A stretch of DNA of 64,000 nt, taken from NCBI RefSeq assembly GCF_023169945.1, contig NZ_AP025591.1:6656546-6720545 (forward strand), written 5' to 3'. This document shows positions 35,066 to 42,765 of the stretch, one piece after another. This DNA comes from Anaeromyxobacter oryzae. GTDB lineage: Bacteria; Myxococcota; Myxococcia; Myxococcales; Anaeromyxobacteraceae. Each line of letters begins with the position of its first letter. Within the stretch, counting starts at the first letter, position 1. The translations under genes were made by a program, and so were the position numbers. Below the pieces are notes generated by a model. That model worked only from the letters and a program-made list of their open reading frames with translations. It was not told the DNA's origin and did not search any database.

Positions 35066-38000
35066 CTAGTTCCCCGTCCCGTTCTGGGAGACGACCACGT
35101 TCACCCGGGCCGGCGCGCTGCGCACCGTCCCGTCATCGACCTCGAGCTCGAACCCGTACACTCCGGGCACCATCGGCGTGAACGCGCCGACGGCCCCCGG
35201 CTCCACGACCACCCAGGGCCCGTCCACCTGCGTCCACCGGTAGCCGACCGCGCCCGAGCTGCCGCGCGCGTCGAGGACGACGCGCTCGCCGACCGCGGCC
35301 GTCGCCGGGGCGCTCGCCACCGCCACGGGGATGGGGGCGCCTCCGGAGCGCGCCTCGAGCCGGACGCGCGCCGGGAAGCTCACCGCCGAGCCGTCGGAGA
35401 CGACGAGCTCGAACGCGTAGCTGCCGGCCTGGAACGGCACCACCGTCGCGACCGCGCGGTCCGCGTCGGTGAGGCCGGCGGCCGGGCCGGAGAGCTGCCG
35501 CCACGCGTACGTGGTCGCGCCAGAGCTGGCGGCGCCGTCGAGCGAGACCGGCGTGTTCACCGCGACGACGCCCGGGGCCTCGGCGCGGGCGACCGGGAGC
35601 GCGCCACCGGGCGCGGTCACGTACACCTCGACGCGGGCCGGCGGGGACCGGACGCCGTTCTCCTCGATCCCGACCTGGAAGACGTAGCGGCCGGCGGCCG
35701 GCGGCACGAACGCCGCGACCACGGAGCCGGCGCCCCCGAGCTGCACCGGCGCACCCTCGACCTGGCTCCACGTGAACGAGGCGGCCGCGCCGTGGAAGCT
35801 GGCGCTCGCGTCGAGCACGACCTGATCGCCCTGCCCCGCGACGACCGGCGTCGCCGCGACGGCGGTCGGGACCCCCGCCGCGCCGATGACGACCACCGGC
35901 ACCTCGGCCCCGCCCTCGCCGGCGGCATCGGCGGCGCCGAGCCGGAACACGTAGTAGCCGGCCGCAGCCGGCTGCGCGACCATCGAGACACCGGCCCCGG
36001 GGCCGGTGAGTGGCGCGCCGACGACCTGATCCCAGGTGAACGAGAGCGCGTCACCGTTGGCATCGGACGAGAACGCGCCCGTCAGCTCGACGAGCCCGCC
36101 CTCGGCGACGGCGACGACGCGGCCCGCGTCGGCGCGCGGCGGCACGTTCCGGACGGCGACGCTCACGGTGGCCGGGAGGCTCGTCACGCCACCGCACGCC
36201 GCCACGGCGCGGAACCGGTACGCGCCGGCGCGCCGGGCGATGAAGCTCGGCGCCGTCGTGGACGCGACGCTCACGCGCGGGCCCGCGACCTGCTCCCAGC
36301 TCGTCGTGCAGTCGCCGGTCACGCCCTGGGGCAGCGTCACCGTCGAAGCGAGCCGGACGAGGCCCGGATCGGTGGCGGAGGGCCCGGACGCCAGGAGCCC
36401 TGGCCGGTGGTCGTCGCCGTTCAGCGGGTCGAAGCCCGCGACGAGCTCGTCCTTGTCGGACCAGCCGTCGCCGTCGGTGTCCGCCGACCGCGCGTTGGTG
36501 CCGGCGAGGTACTCCTCGACGGCGTTGAGGCCGTCGCCGTCCGCGTCCGCCATCGCGTCGCGCGGATCGAGCGGGTCGAAGCCGTTGGCGATCTCCCACG
36601 CGTCCGGCAGCCCGTCGCAGTCCGCGTCGCCGGGGCACGCCGCGAGCGGAGCGCCGGCGCCGAACCGGCCGAGCCGCTTGCCGTCGAAGTCCGCGACCAC
36701 GAGGTCGCCGTTCGGGAGCAGCGCGAGGCCCGCGGGCTGCCGGAGCGCGCCCGCGCCGGTGCCGCCGCCGATGCTGCCGAGCAGCGAGCCGTCCGCGGCG
36801 ATCACCTGGACCTTGCCCGAGAACATGTCCGACACGAAGAGCCGGCCGTCGGGCGCGACCGCGAGGCCGCCGGACACGCGCACCTGGTTCGCCTGGGCGG
36901 TGCCGAACGCCTGCTTGAAGGCGCCCGTCGCCGCGTCGAACGCGTAGATCGTGCCGTCGGTCGCGTACCGGTCCTGGGCGACGTAGACCACGCCCGCCGC
37001 CGGATCCACCGCGACGTCGATGAGCCGGCGCAGCGTCGCCGTGCCGGCCTTGGTGATCGAGAGGAGCTGGGTGCCGTCGAGGCTCCGGGCCTGCAGGGTG
37101 CCGGAGGCGAAGGCGAGCCACAGGACCGACCGGGCCGGATCGAACGCCATCCCGGCCGGACCGCCCATCATCCCGAGGTCGATCCGTCCCAGGACGCGGC
37201 CCGTCCGCGCGTCGAGCTGGAGGACGGCGCCCTCGCCGAGACCGGCGAACGCGAACCCGCCGCCGGTGGCGATGGACGTGACGTTCTGGAGCGCGGTGCT
37301 GAGCTGCTCGCCCCGGCGCGTGAGCCGGTGCAGCCGGCCGTTCGCGTCGGTCACGAACAGCTCGCCGTCCGCGGTCGCGGCGACCTTGCGCGGGCCCGCC
37401 ATCTCCGCCGGGAGGGCGTCCTCGAAGGCGGCGAGCGTGACGTCGATGCTGAGCGCGCGGCTCGCCATGCGGCCGGCGGAGTCCGTCACGGTGATGGTGA
37501 CCTTGCACGGTCCGGCGAACCGGGGAGCGGTCCAGGTCGCGAACGCGCCCGCGCCGGCGGCGATCGTGCCGGAGCTCGCGGTCCAGGCGTACTTGAGCGT
37601 GCCGCCGGTCGGGTCGACCGCGCTGACCGCGAGGGTCACGGACTTGCCCGCGAGCACCGCCGCGCCCGGCGCCGTCACGTCGGAGATCACCGGGCCCACC
37701 GCCGCGGCGCCGGAGACGTTGGAGGTCGCCGCCCCGGAGGCCGACGCGCCGGAGATCGAGAGCGCGTCGCACTGGATGAGCGAGGCGCCCGGAGCCGAGG
37801 GCGTCCACGGCGCCGAGGTCGAGGTGACGCCGTTCGCGACCGCGAGGACGGCCGCGACGCCATCCGGGCCGACGGCGGTCACCGTGAGCCGCGCGATCCC
37901 GTCCGGATCGACGGCGGAGCACACGACGGAGGTCGCCCGACCGACCGCCGGCGCATCCGGAAGCTGGAGCGAAACGGCCGGACCCGCAGCACTCCCCACC

Positions 38001-38071
38001 CCAGCGCGCGCCGTGAGCGGGCACACCGCCACGACCGCAGCCAATGCGTAAACAGGCGTCCTGAGCGTCAT
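35066..38071 (-). CDS. Secreted propeller, thrombospondin-3-like and PKD-type repeat protein
   Basis: 1,001 residues from the ATG at 38071 (a GTG at 38104 is an alternative; neither has a clear ribosome-binding site). Signal peptide ends near PLTARA. Beta-sandwich domains occupy residues about 25-215. An NHL/PQQ-like propeller follows (about 220-470: GLAVAPDGRLFVSDMFSGKV, AGLALLPNGDLVVADFDGK). Calcium-binding type-3 repeats come next (about 480-550: DADCDGLPDAWEI, ADADGDGLNAVEEYLAG, DTDGDGWSDKDEL). Four PKD/Ig-like domains (about 560-1000) end the protein. No heme motif. First gene of the giant cytochrome operon; likely a surface scaffold or adhesin for the cytochrome. Confidence 0.75.
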   Translation of the reverse strand: MTLRTPVYALAAVVAVCPLTARAGVGSAAGPAVSLQLPDAPAVGRATSVVCSAVDPDGIARLTVTAVGPDGVAAVLAVANGVTSTSAPWTPSAPGASLIQCDALSISGASASGAATSNVSGAAAVGPVISDVTAPGAAVLAGKSVTLAVSAVDPTGGTLKYAWTASSGTIAAGAGAFATWTAPRFAGPCKVTITVTDSAGRMASRALSIDVTLAAFEDALPAEMAGPRKVAATADGELFVTDANGRLHRLTRRGEQLSTALQNVTSIATGGGFAFAGLGEGAVLQLDARTGRVLGRIDLGMMGGPAGMAFDPARSVLWLAFASGTLQARSLDGTQLLSITKAGTATLRRLIDVAVDPAAGVVYVAQDRYATDGTIYAFDAATGAFKQAFGTAQANQVRVSGGLAVAPDGRLFVSDMFSGKVQVIAADGSLLGSIGGGTGAGALRQPAGLALLPNGDLVVADFDGKRLGRFGAGAPLAACPGDADCDGLPDAWEIANGFDPLDPRDAMADADGDGLNAVEEYLAGTNARSADTDGDGWSDKDELVAGFDPLNGDDHRPGLLASGPSATDPGLVRLASTVTLPQGVTGDCTTSWEQVAGPRVSVASTTAPSFIARRAGAYRFRAVAACGGVTSLPATVSVAVRNVPPRADAGRVVAVAEGGLVELTGAFSSDANGDALSFTWDQVVGAPLTGPGAGVSMVAQPAAAGYYVFRLGAADAAGEGGAEVPVVVIGAAGVPTAVAATPVVAGQGDQVVLDASASFHGAAASFTWSQVEGAPVQLGGAGSVVAAFVPPAAGRYVFQVGIEENGVRSPPARVEVYVTAPGGALPVARAEAPGVVAVNTPVSLDGAASSGATTYAWRQLSGPAAGLTDADRAVATVVPFQAGSYAFELVVSDGSAVSFPARVRLEARSGGAPIPVAVASAPATAAVGERVVLDARGSSGAVGYRWTQVDGPWVVVEPGAVGAFTPMVPGVYGFELEVDDGTVRSAPARVNVVVSQNGTGN

Positions 38072-38249
38072 GGGTCGCTGTGTAATGCAAGCAACGATCC
38101 CCACGCGGAGCTGCGCCCGACAGCCGAGTCAGTGTCGGATGTGGCTGAAATCCCCGAAGAGTCCGGACAACGGGGGACATGGGCTCGTACTCGCGGTCCG
38201 GCGCGGGCCTGGCGAAACGGGGCAAATCCCCCAACCCTCGCGCGATATG

Positions 38250-38285
38250 GCGCACACCGTGACGCACCCGTGCGCAGGTGTGCGC
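38250..38285. promoter_or_regulatory. Composite inverted repeat, possible operator
   Basis: GCGCACACC (38250-38258) and GGTGTGCGC (38277-38285) are perfect inverted copies. Between them CGCAC-CC-GTGCG (38263-38274) forms a second, nested dyad. Located in the divergent gap about 180 bases upstream of the giant cytochrome operon start. Candidate binding site for a dimeric regulator. Confidence 0.4.
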
Positions 38286-38377
38286 TCGGTACGCCATCAC
38301 CGTCCGTGACATCACCGTCGGTTCCTAACCTCTATACATGGGGCAGCGGATGGCCGCGCGCGAGGCGCGCCACGCTG

Positions 38378-38411
38378 CCTCGGGCGATCACCCGAGGGCG
38401 CTCTCGGGTGA
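38378..38411. promoter_or_regulatory. Overlapping, mutually exclusive hairpins
   Basis: CCTCGGG (38378-38384) can pair with CCCGAGG (38391-38397). The same central bases, TCACCCGAG (38388-38396), can instead pair with CTCGGGTGA (38403-38411). The two stems cannot form together. They lie about 220 bases upstream of the gene at 38634 and could act in attenuation or as spaced operator half-sites. Confidence 0.35.
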
Positions 38412-38633
38412 ATGACCCGCGCTCGCTCCGTCCCGGGCAGCGCTCGCGCACCGGAGCCTCGCGGGCCTCGCGTCCGGTGCCGCGAGGGCGCCGCCACCGG
38501 CGTCGCGACCGCGCTCGCTCCGGCGTCTCGAGGCGCGCGCCCCGGACTCATTCCCGCGCGCCTCGGGCATCGGCCCAATTTCGCGAAGACGCGGGAAGCG
38601 AGAGATTGCCAATCAAGAAAGGAGCAACACCAC

Positions 38634-39059
38634 ATGACGACGACCTACGAGAGCGGCAGCGCGGTCCCCGGCGGCTACTACCTGAACCTCAGCGAGTGGG
38701 CGGTCACCCCCGTCGAGAAGGACGGCGAGCGGCTCCCGGCGGGCAAGGGCCAGTGGCGCCCGATCCCCACGGTGGCGGCCCTGGCGCTCGTCCCGATCCT
38801 CGGCGCGACCTTCCTCATGTTCCTCCCGGTCATCGGGTTCGCGCTCTTCTTCCACGCGATCATCGCCAAGGTGGGCAGCTTCTTCCACGCCTCCGCGACG
38901 GACCTCGCCGCGACGATGAGCCCCGGCTGGCAGCCCGGTGAGGCGCACTTCACCGGCAAGTCGCCCGAGAACGCCGGGACCGAGGAGAAGGGGCCGATCG
39001 CCGACGAGAAGCTCGACGCGCTCGAGAAGGAGATCGCCGAGAAGCGGCGCGAGAACTGA
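38634..39059 (+). CDS. Small membrane-associated protein, paralogue 1, unknown function
   Basis: 141 residues; strong ribosome-binding site (AAAGGAG). N-terminal motif GGYYLNLSEWAVTPVEKDGERLPAG, one long hydrophobic stretch (about 47-78, VAALALVPILGATFLMFLPVIGF), then the block ATDLAATMSPGWQPGEAHFTGK and a charged, helical C-terminus (LDALEKEIAEKRREN). No signal peptide and no known family recognised. About half identical to the next gene along the whole length. Lies between two cytochrome operons, but no heme or metal motif is present. Confidence 0.7.
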   Translation: MTTTYESGSAVPGGYYLNLSEWAVTPVEKDGERLPAGKGQWRPIPTVAALALVPILGATFLMFLPVIGFALFFHAIIAKVGSFFHASATDLAATMSPGWQPGEAHFTGKSPENAGTEEKGPIADEKLDALEKEIAEKRREN

Positions 39060-39107
39060 GCGGACGCGGCTGAGCTCACCAGTCACACGATTCGGACGGA
39101 GGACGTC

Positions 39108-39524
39108 ATGGCCAAGTACACGGGCGGCACGATGGTGAAGGGCGGCTACTACTGGAACCCGCGGTCCTGGGAGGTCGAGGTCATCCCGACGGAGGGCGGA
39201 CGGCTGCCGGCGGAGGGCGCGAAGTACGTGAAGGTCCCCTTCCCGATGCTCTTCGTCATCGTCCCGGTGCTCGGCGCCCTCTTCCTGATGTTCCTGCCGC
39301 TCATCGGGTTCGCGCTCCTCGCCCACGCGATCGTCAAGAAGGTGACCGGCGGCGCGAAGGAGGCGGCCACCGACCTCGCGGCCACGATGTCCCCCGGCTG
39401 GCGCCCCGGTGAGGCGCACATGACGGGCAAGCCCGGCGAGGAGAAGGCGGGTGAAGGGAAGCCCAGCGCCGCGGTGGAGAAGCTCGAGAAGGAGATCGCC
39501 GAGAAGCGCGGCGACAGGAAGTAA
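39108..39524 (+). CDS. Small membrane-associated protein, paralogue 2, unknown function
   Basis: 138 residues; ribosome-binding site CGGAGGA. Same architecture as the gene 48 bases upstream: GGYYWNPRSWEVEVIPTEGGRLPA, a hydrophobic stretch (LFVIVPVLGALFLMFLPLIGFALL), ATDLAATMSPGWRPGEAHMTGK, and a C-terminal EKLEKEIAEKRGDRK. The paralogues form a bicistronic unit ended by a terminator at 39545. The strict conservation of TMSPGW.PGEAH.TGK between the copies marks it as the functional core. Confidence 0.7.
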   Translation: MAKYTGGTMVKGGYYWNPRSWEVEVIPTEGGRLPAEGAKYVKVPFPMLFVIVPVLGALFLMFLPLIGFALLAHAIVKKVTGGAKEAATDLAATMSPGWRPGEAHMTGKPGEEKAGEGKPSAAVEKLEKEIAEKRGDRK

Positions 39525-39544
39525 CACGGGGGAGGACGGGGGCG

Positions 39545-39582
39545 CGGCGGGCCGGGGCGAGAGCCTCGGCCCGCCGCCTTTC
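39545..39582 (+). terminator. Rho-independent terminator of the paralogue pair
   Basis: A 14-bp stem (39545-39558 with 39563-39576, one G-U pair on the plus-strand RNA) closes a GAGA loop and is followed by CCTTT. It sits 20 bases after the stop of the second paralogue and between convergent genes. Confidence 0.75.
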
Positions 39583-39617
39583 GTGGGGCCGCCGGCCGCG
39601 CGCGCCGGGTGCGACGG

Positions 39618-40274
39618 CTACTCGTCGACGCGGATGACGCCCTTCCGGATCGCGAAGCGGACGAGCTCCGTGCGGTTGTGGACGCCGAGCTTCTCCATCA
39701 CGTGCTCGCGGTGGCTCATCGCGGTCTTCACGCTGATGCCGAGCAGCTCCGCGACCTCCTTGTTGCTGCGTCCCTCGGCGACGAGCTTCAGGACCTGCTT
39801 CTCGCGATCCGTGAGCGCCTCGTACGGATCGGCGGTGCCCGGCGCCGCCGGACCGCCCTCCTCCATCGCGGTGCGCGCGACCTCCGGGTCGAGGACGAGG
39901 CCGCCGCGGTGGACGGCGCGGATCGCGTTCGCGAGCTCGGCGCCGGCGGACTTCTTGAGCACGTAGCCCGCGACGCCCGCCTTGAGGAGGCGTCGCACGT
40001 ACTCCCGATCCTCGTACTGCGAGAGGATGAGGATCCTCGCCCGGCGCCCGAGCTTCTTCATCTCCAGGCTCGCCTCGATGCCTCCGAGGCCCGGCATCGC
40101 GATGTCCATCAGTACGACGTCGGGGTCGAGGCGCTCGACCGCCTCGAGCGCCGCCTTCCCGTCGGCGGCCTCGCCGACGACCTCGATGTCGGCGTGGAGC
40201 TGCAGGAGCGCCCGCACGCCCTCGCGCAAGATGGCGTGATCGTCCACGATCAGCACCCGGATCCGAGCCGTCAT
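39618..40274 (-). CDS. NarL/FixJ-family response regulator
   Basis: 218 residues. The receiver domain (about 4-120) has the acidic pair DD at 11-12, phospho-acceptor Asp57 (VVLMDIAMPG) and the conserved Lys (YVLKKSAG). The C-terminal LuxR-type HTH contains LTDREKQVLKLVAEGRSNKEV and LGISVKTAMSHREHVMEKLG. Its ATG overlaps the kinase stop (ATGA), so it is the kinase's partner. Last gene of the six-gene overlapping operon starting with a nonaheme cytochrome; likely output target is respiratory gene transcription. Confidence 0.9.
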   Translation of the reverse strand: MTARIRVLIVDDHAILREGVRALLQLHADIEVVGEAADGKAALEAVERLDPDVVLMDIAMPGLGGIEASLEMKKLGRRARILILSQYEDREYVRRLLKAGVAGYVLKKSAGAELANAIRAVHRGGLVLDPEVARTAMEEGGPAAPGTADPYEALTDREKQVLKLVAEGRSNKEVAELLGISVKTAMSHREHVMEKLGVHNRTELVRFAIRKGVIRVDE

Positions 40275-42196
40275 GTGCTCCTCCCGCCCCTGCCGCTCGC
40301 GGGCACTGCGCTGGCCGGCGGCTCCTCCGCCCCGGCGGCGGACGCGTCGGCCGGGAGCGGGATGCGCACGAGCACGCGCGTCCCCTGCCCCGGCGACGAG
40401 TCGACCCGCGCGGTCCCGCCGAGGATCTCGGCGCGCTCGCGGATGCCCATGAGGCCCCAGGGCCGCCGCCCCTCGCGCCGCGCAGCCGCGTCGGGGTCGA
40501 AGCCGCGCCCGTCGTCCTCGATGTCGATGTGGATCTCGTCGCCCTCGACGCCGACCTGCACCAGCACCGCCGATGCCTTCGAGTGCCGCGCCACGTTGCT
40601 CATCGTCTCCTGGCAGATCCGGAACAGGGCGGTCTCCATCTCCGGCGGCAGCCGGCGATCCAGCTCGCCGAACTCGCACCGGACGGAGATGCCCCGCGTC
40701 TCGAGGGTGCGCTCGGCGTACCACCGGATCGCCGAGAGCAGGCCGAGGTCGTCGAGCACCGACGGGCGGAGGTCGAGGATCAGCCGGTGGACGTCCTCGA
40801 GGGTCCGGACGGCGACCGCCTTCACCTCGTCGAGCCGGGGCGTCCGTCCGCCCCGGATGGCATCCTGCGCCGCCTCGAGCCCCATGGCGAGCACCGCGAG
40901 GGCCTGGCTCGTCTCGTCGTGGAGCTCCCGCGCGATGCGCTTCCGCTCGTCCTCCTGGGCGGAGATGACCTTCCGGAGGAGCTGGGCGCGGGCCTCCTCA
41001 CGCTCGGTGAGGAGCGCGTTCGCGTCGTTCAGCTCCTTCGTGCGCTCGGCCACGCGCTGCTCGAGCCCCGCGTTCACCTCCGCGACGTGGTCGAGGAGCC
41101 GCCGGAGGTTCTCCCGCATGAGGTCGAGCGACTTGCCGAGCCGACCGAGCTCGTCGGCGCCGAGGTCCGGGATGGGCCAGGCGAGCTCTCCGCCGGCGAT
41201 CCGCTCGGCCTCGCTCGTGAGGACGGCGATGGGCCGCGTGACGCTCCGCGCCGCACCCCACGCGAACGCGCCCGCGAGGCCGAGCTGGGCGGCGAGCACC
41301 GCGAGGACGCCGTACCACGGGACGGCGCCCTCCGTCGGGAGCGCCTCCTCCGCGGCCTGGCGCATGACGATGCCCCACGGCGCCGTCGCGAGCGGCGCGA
41401 AGGTGAGGAACTCGTTGGTCGCCTGCACGGAGGCGCCCTCGTACGCGTGGCAGCTCCGGCACCCGACCGACTCGCTGCGCTTCGCCTTCGCGAGCGACAC
41501 GAGGTGCGCCGCGCACTCGGTCCGCTTCCCGACGCGGCCCGGTCTCGTGCTCGCGAGGACGCGGCCATCCGAGTCCACGATCTCGGCGAAACCGGTCTCG
41601 CCGTGGCGGAGGTGCTGGAGCATCTTGTCGAAGTCGCGCCGCTCCGGATCGAAGGTTCCCCCCACGACCCCGACGATGCGGCCGTCGAGGGCCCGGACCG
41701 GCACCACCTCGTGGACCATCCGGCCCCGCTCGTCGACGACGATGCCCGACATCCGCGGCACGCCGCTGCGAAGCACCTCGGCCACGATCGACGTCTCCTC
41801 GCGCGGCGCGGCCGATACCGGCGAGGTCGGCTCCTCGGCGAGGACGTTCTGCTCGGCGTCGAGGAGGAAGAGCCTCTCGCGGAACCGGAACTGCACGTGG
41901 GCGTCGCGCAGGGCGCGGCGCTCGTCGGAGAGATCGGCGTCCCCGAACCTCGCCGAGAGCGCGGCCGAGAGGCGCTGGAGGATCTCGAGGTCGCTGGTGA
42001 GGTGCTCGTCGTAGTGCGCGGCGACGGCGGCGGCGGCGGAGAGGCGCCCCGCGAGGACGCGCTCGTCGAGCGCCCGGAGCCAGTAGAGGCCCGTCGCGGC
42101 CATGACGGCGAGCGGGAAGAAGATGCCCGTCGCCATGAGCAGGTAGACGCGCCGGCGGATCCCCGCGGAGCCGACGACGGGCTGGTCGCTCGTCAC
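40271..42196 (-). CDS. Membrane histidine kinase with a periplasmic heme c motif
   Basis: 641 residues from a GTG behind GGGAGGG. TM1 is about 17-40. A Cache-like sensor domain follows, ending with the CXXCH motif CRSCH at residues 246-250 just before the second membrane helix (about 290-312). Then come a HAMP linker, a coiled coil, a HisKA_3 domain with ERKRIARELHDE (His426), and an HATPase_c domain with NVARHSKA, DDGRGFD and GLMGIRERAE. The family is NarX/DegS-like. Covalent heme in the sensor would make it a redox, NO or CO sensor. Starts and stops overlap the flanking genes by four bases. Confidence 0.88.
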   Translation of the reverse strand: MTSDQPVVGSAGIRRRVYLLMATGIFFPLAVMAATGLYWLRALDERVLAGRLSAAAAVAAHYDEHLTSDLEILQRLSAALSARFGDADLSDERRALRDAHVQFRFRERLFLLDAEQNVLAEEPTSPVSAAPREETSIVAEVLRSGVPRMSGIVVDERGRMVHEVVPVRALDGRIVGVVGGTFDPERRDFDKMLQHLRHGETGFAEIVDSDGRVLASTRPGRVGKRTECAAHLVSLAKAKRSESVGCRSCHAYEGASVQATNEFLTFAPLATAPWGIVMRQAAEEALPTEGAVPWYGVLAVLAAQLGLAGAFAWGAARSVTRPIAVLTSEAERIAGGELAWPIPDLGADELGRLGKSLDLMRENLRRLLDHVAEVNAGLEQRVAERTKELNDANALLTEREEARAQLLRKVISAQEDERKRIARELHDETSQALAVLAMGLEAAQDAIRGGRTPRLDEVKAVAVRTLEDVHRLILDLRPSVLDDLGLLSAIRWYAERTLETRGISVRCEFGELDRRLPPEMETALFRICQETMSNVARHSKASAVLVQVGVEGDEIHIDIEDDGRGFDPDAAARREGRRPWGLMGIRERAEILGGTARVDSSPGQGTRVLVRIPLPADASAAGAEEPPASAVPASGRGGRST

Positions 42197-42765
42197 GGCG
42201 CGGCCCTCCCGTGGATGCTGCGGGCGATGGCGAAGAGCTCGTCCAGATCCCCGCGCCCGCGCAGCACCACCGCGCGGCCGCCGAGGCTCCACCTGAGCTC
42301 GCTCCAGCGGACGCCCTCGACGAGCACCGACGAGAGCGTCGCCGGCCGCGACGCCACCGCGGTGCGGCGCGTGTCGAGCACGGTCGCGCCCTCGAGGAGC
42401 GCGTCCGCGATGGGCGCCGCGTCGTCGGTCGCCTGCACGAGCTGGAGCGCCGGGGCGCCGGCGTGATCGCGGAACGCGAGCGCCGCGGACCCGCGCCGGC
42501 CGCCGGCGACGCGCACCTCCGCGGCGGGCCAGGCGATCCGCTCCGGGAAGAACGCGGGGAGCAGGAGCCGCGCGCCGAGGCGACGCTCCGCGTCGTCGAC
42601 GGAGGTCACCCGCCGGACGCCGGCGCTCTCGCCGGCGATCCACCCGGGCACCGCGCCGAGCACGGCGACCGTCACGACGGACGCTCCACTCACCCAGAAC
42701 AGGGTTGCGAGCATCCGCGCGAGCTCCAGCCCGACGTCGCGGGCGCGCGTCACGGTCCCGGTCAT
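42193..42765 (-). CDS. Unknown membrane-anchored protein in the heme-kinase operon
   Basis: 190 residues. One hydrophobic N-terminal segment (about 20-45: LATLFWVSGASVVTVAVLGAVPGWIAG), then a soluble alpha/beta domain without recognisable motifs (ERIAWPAAEVRV, SVLVEGVRWSELRWSLGGRAVVLRG, LDELFAIARSI). The domain is probably periplasmic. Starts and ends in four-base overlaps with the M56 peptidase and the kinase, so strict co-translation is expected. Could be an accessory sensor or a peptidase substrate, in the way anti-sigma-like partners accompany BlaR1-type proteases; this is inference. Confidence 0.6.
   Translation of the reverse strand: MTGTVTRARDVGLELARMLATLFWVSGASVVTVAVLGAVPGWIAGESAGVRRVTSVDDAERRLGARLLLPAFFPERIAWPAAEVRVAGGRRGSAALAFRDHAGAPALQLVQATDDAAPIADALLEGATVLDTRRTAVASRPATLSSVLVEGVRWSELRWSLGGRAVVLRGRGDLDELFAIARSIHGRAAP

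Larger units (their letters stand above)
38072..38633. other. Divergent intergenic region between the giant cytochrome operon and the paralogue pair
   Basis: About 560 bases without a convincing gene. It contains the composite dyad at 38250-38285 and the overlapping hairpins at 38378-38411 (listed separately). Near 38600 the composition becomes AT-richer ahead of an AAAGGAG ribosome-binding site for the gene at 38634. A minus-strand sigma-54-like match at 38086-38101 is too close to the ATG to be convincing. Confidence 0.5.

Noticed and set aside
25803..35069. A 3,088-codon open frame on the plus strand opposite the giant cytochrome
   Set aside because: It is an Arg/Val/Gly-rich antisense shadow caused by GC-rich codons. 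The minus strand has a signal peptide, a ribosome-binding site and 51 heme motifs.
38086..38101. Minus-strand sigma-54-like match ahead of the giant cytochrome operon
   Set aside because: The GG-N10-GC spacing fits, but the predicted start point would be only about five bases from the ATG and the -24 box is poor.
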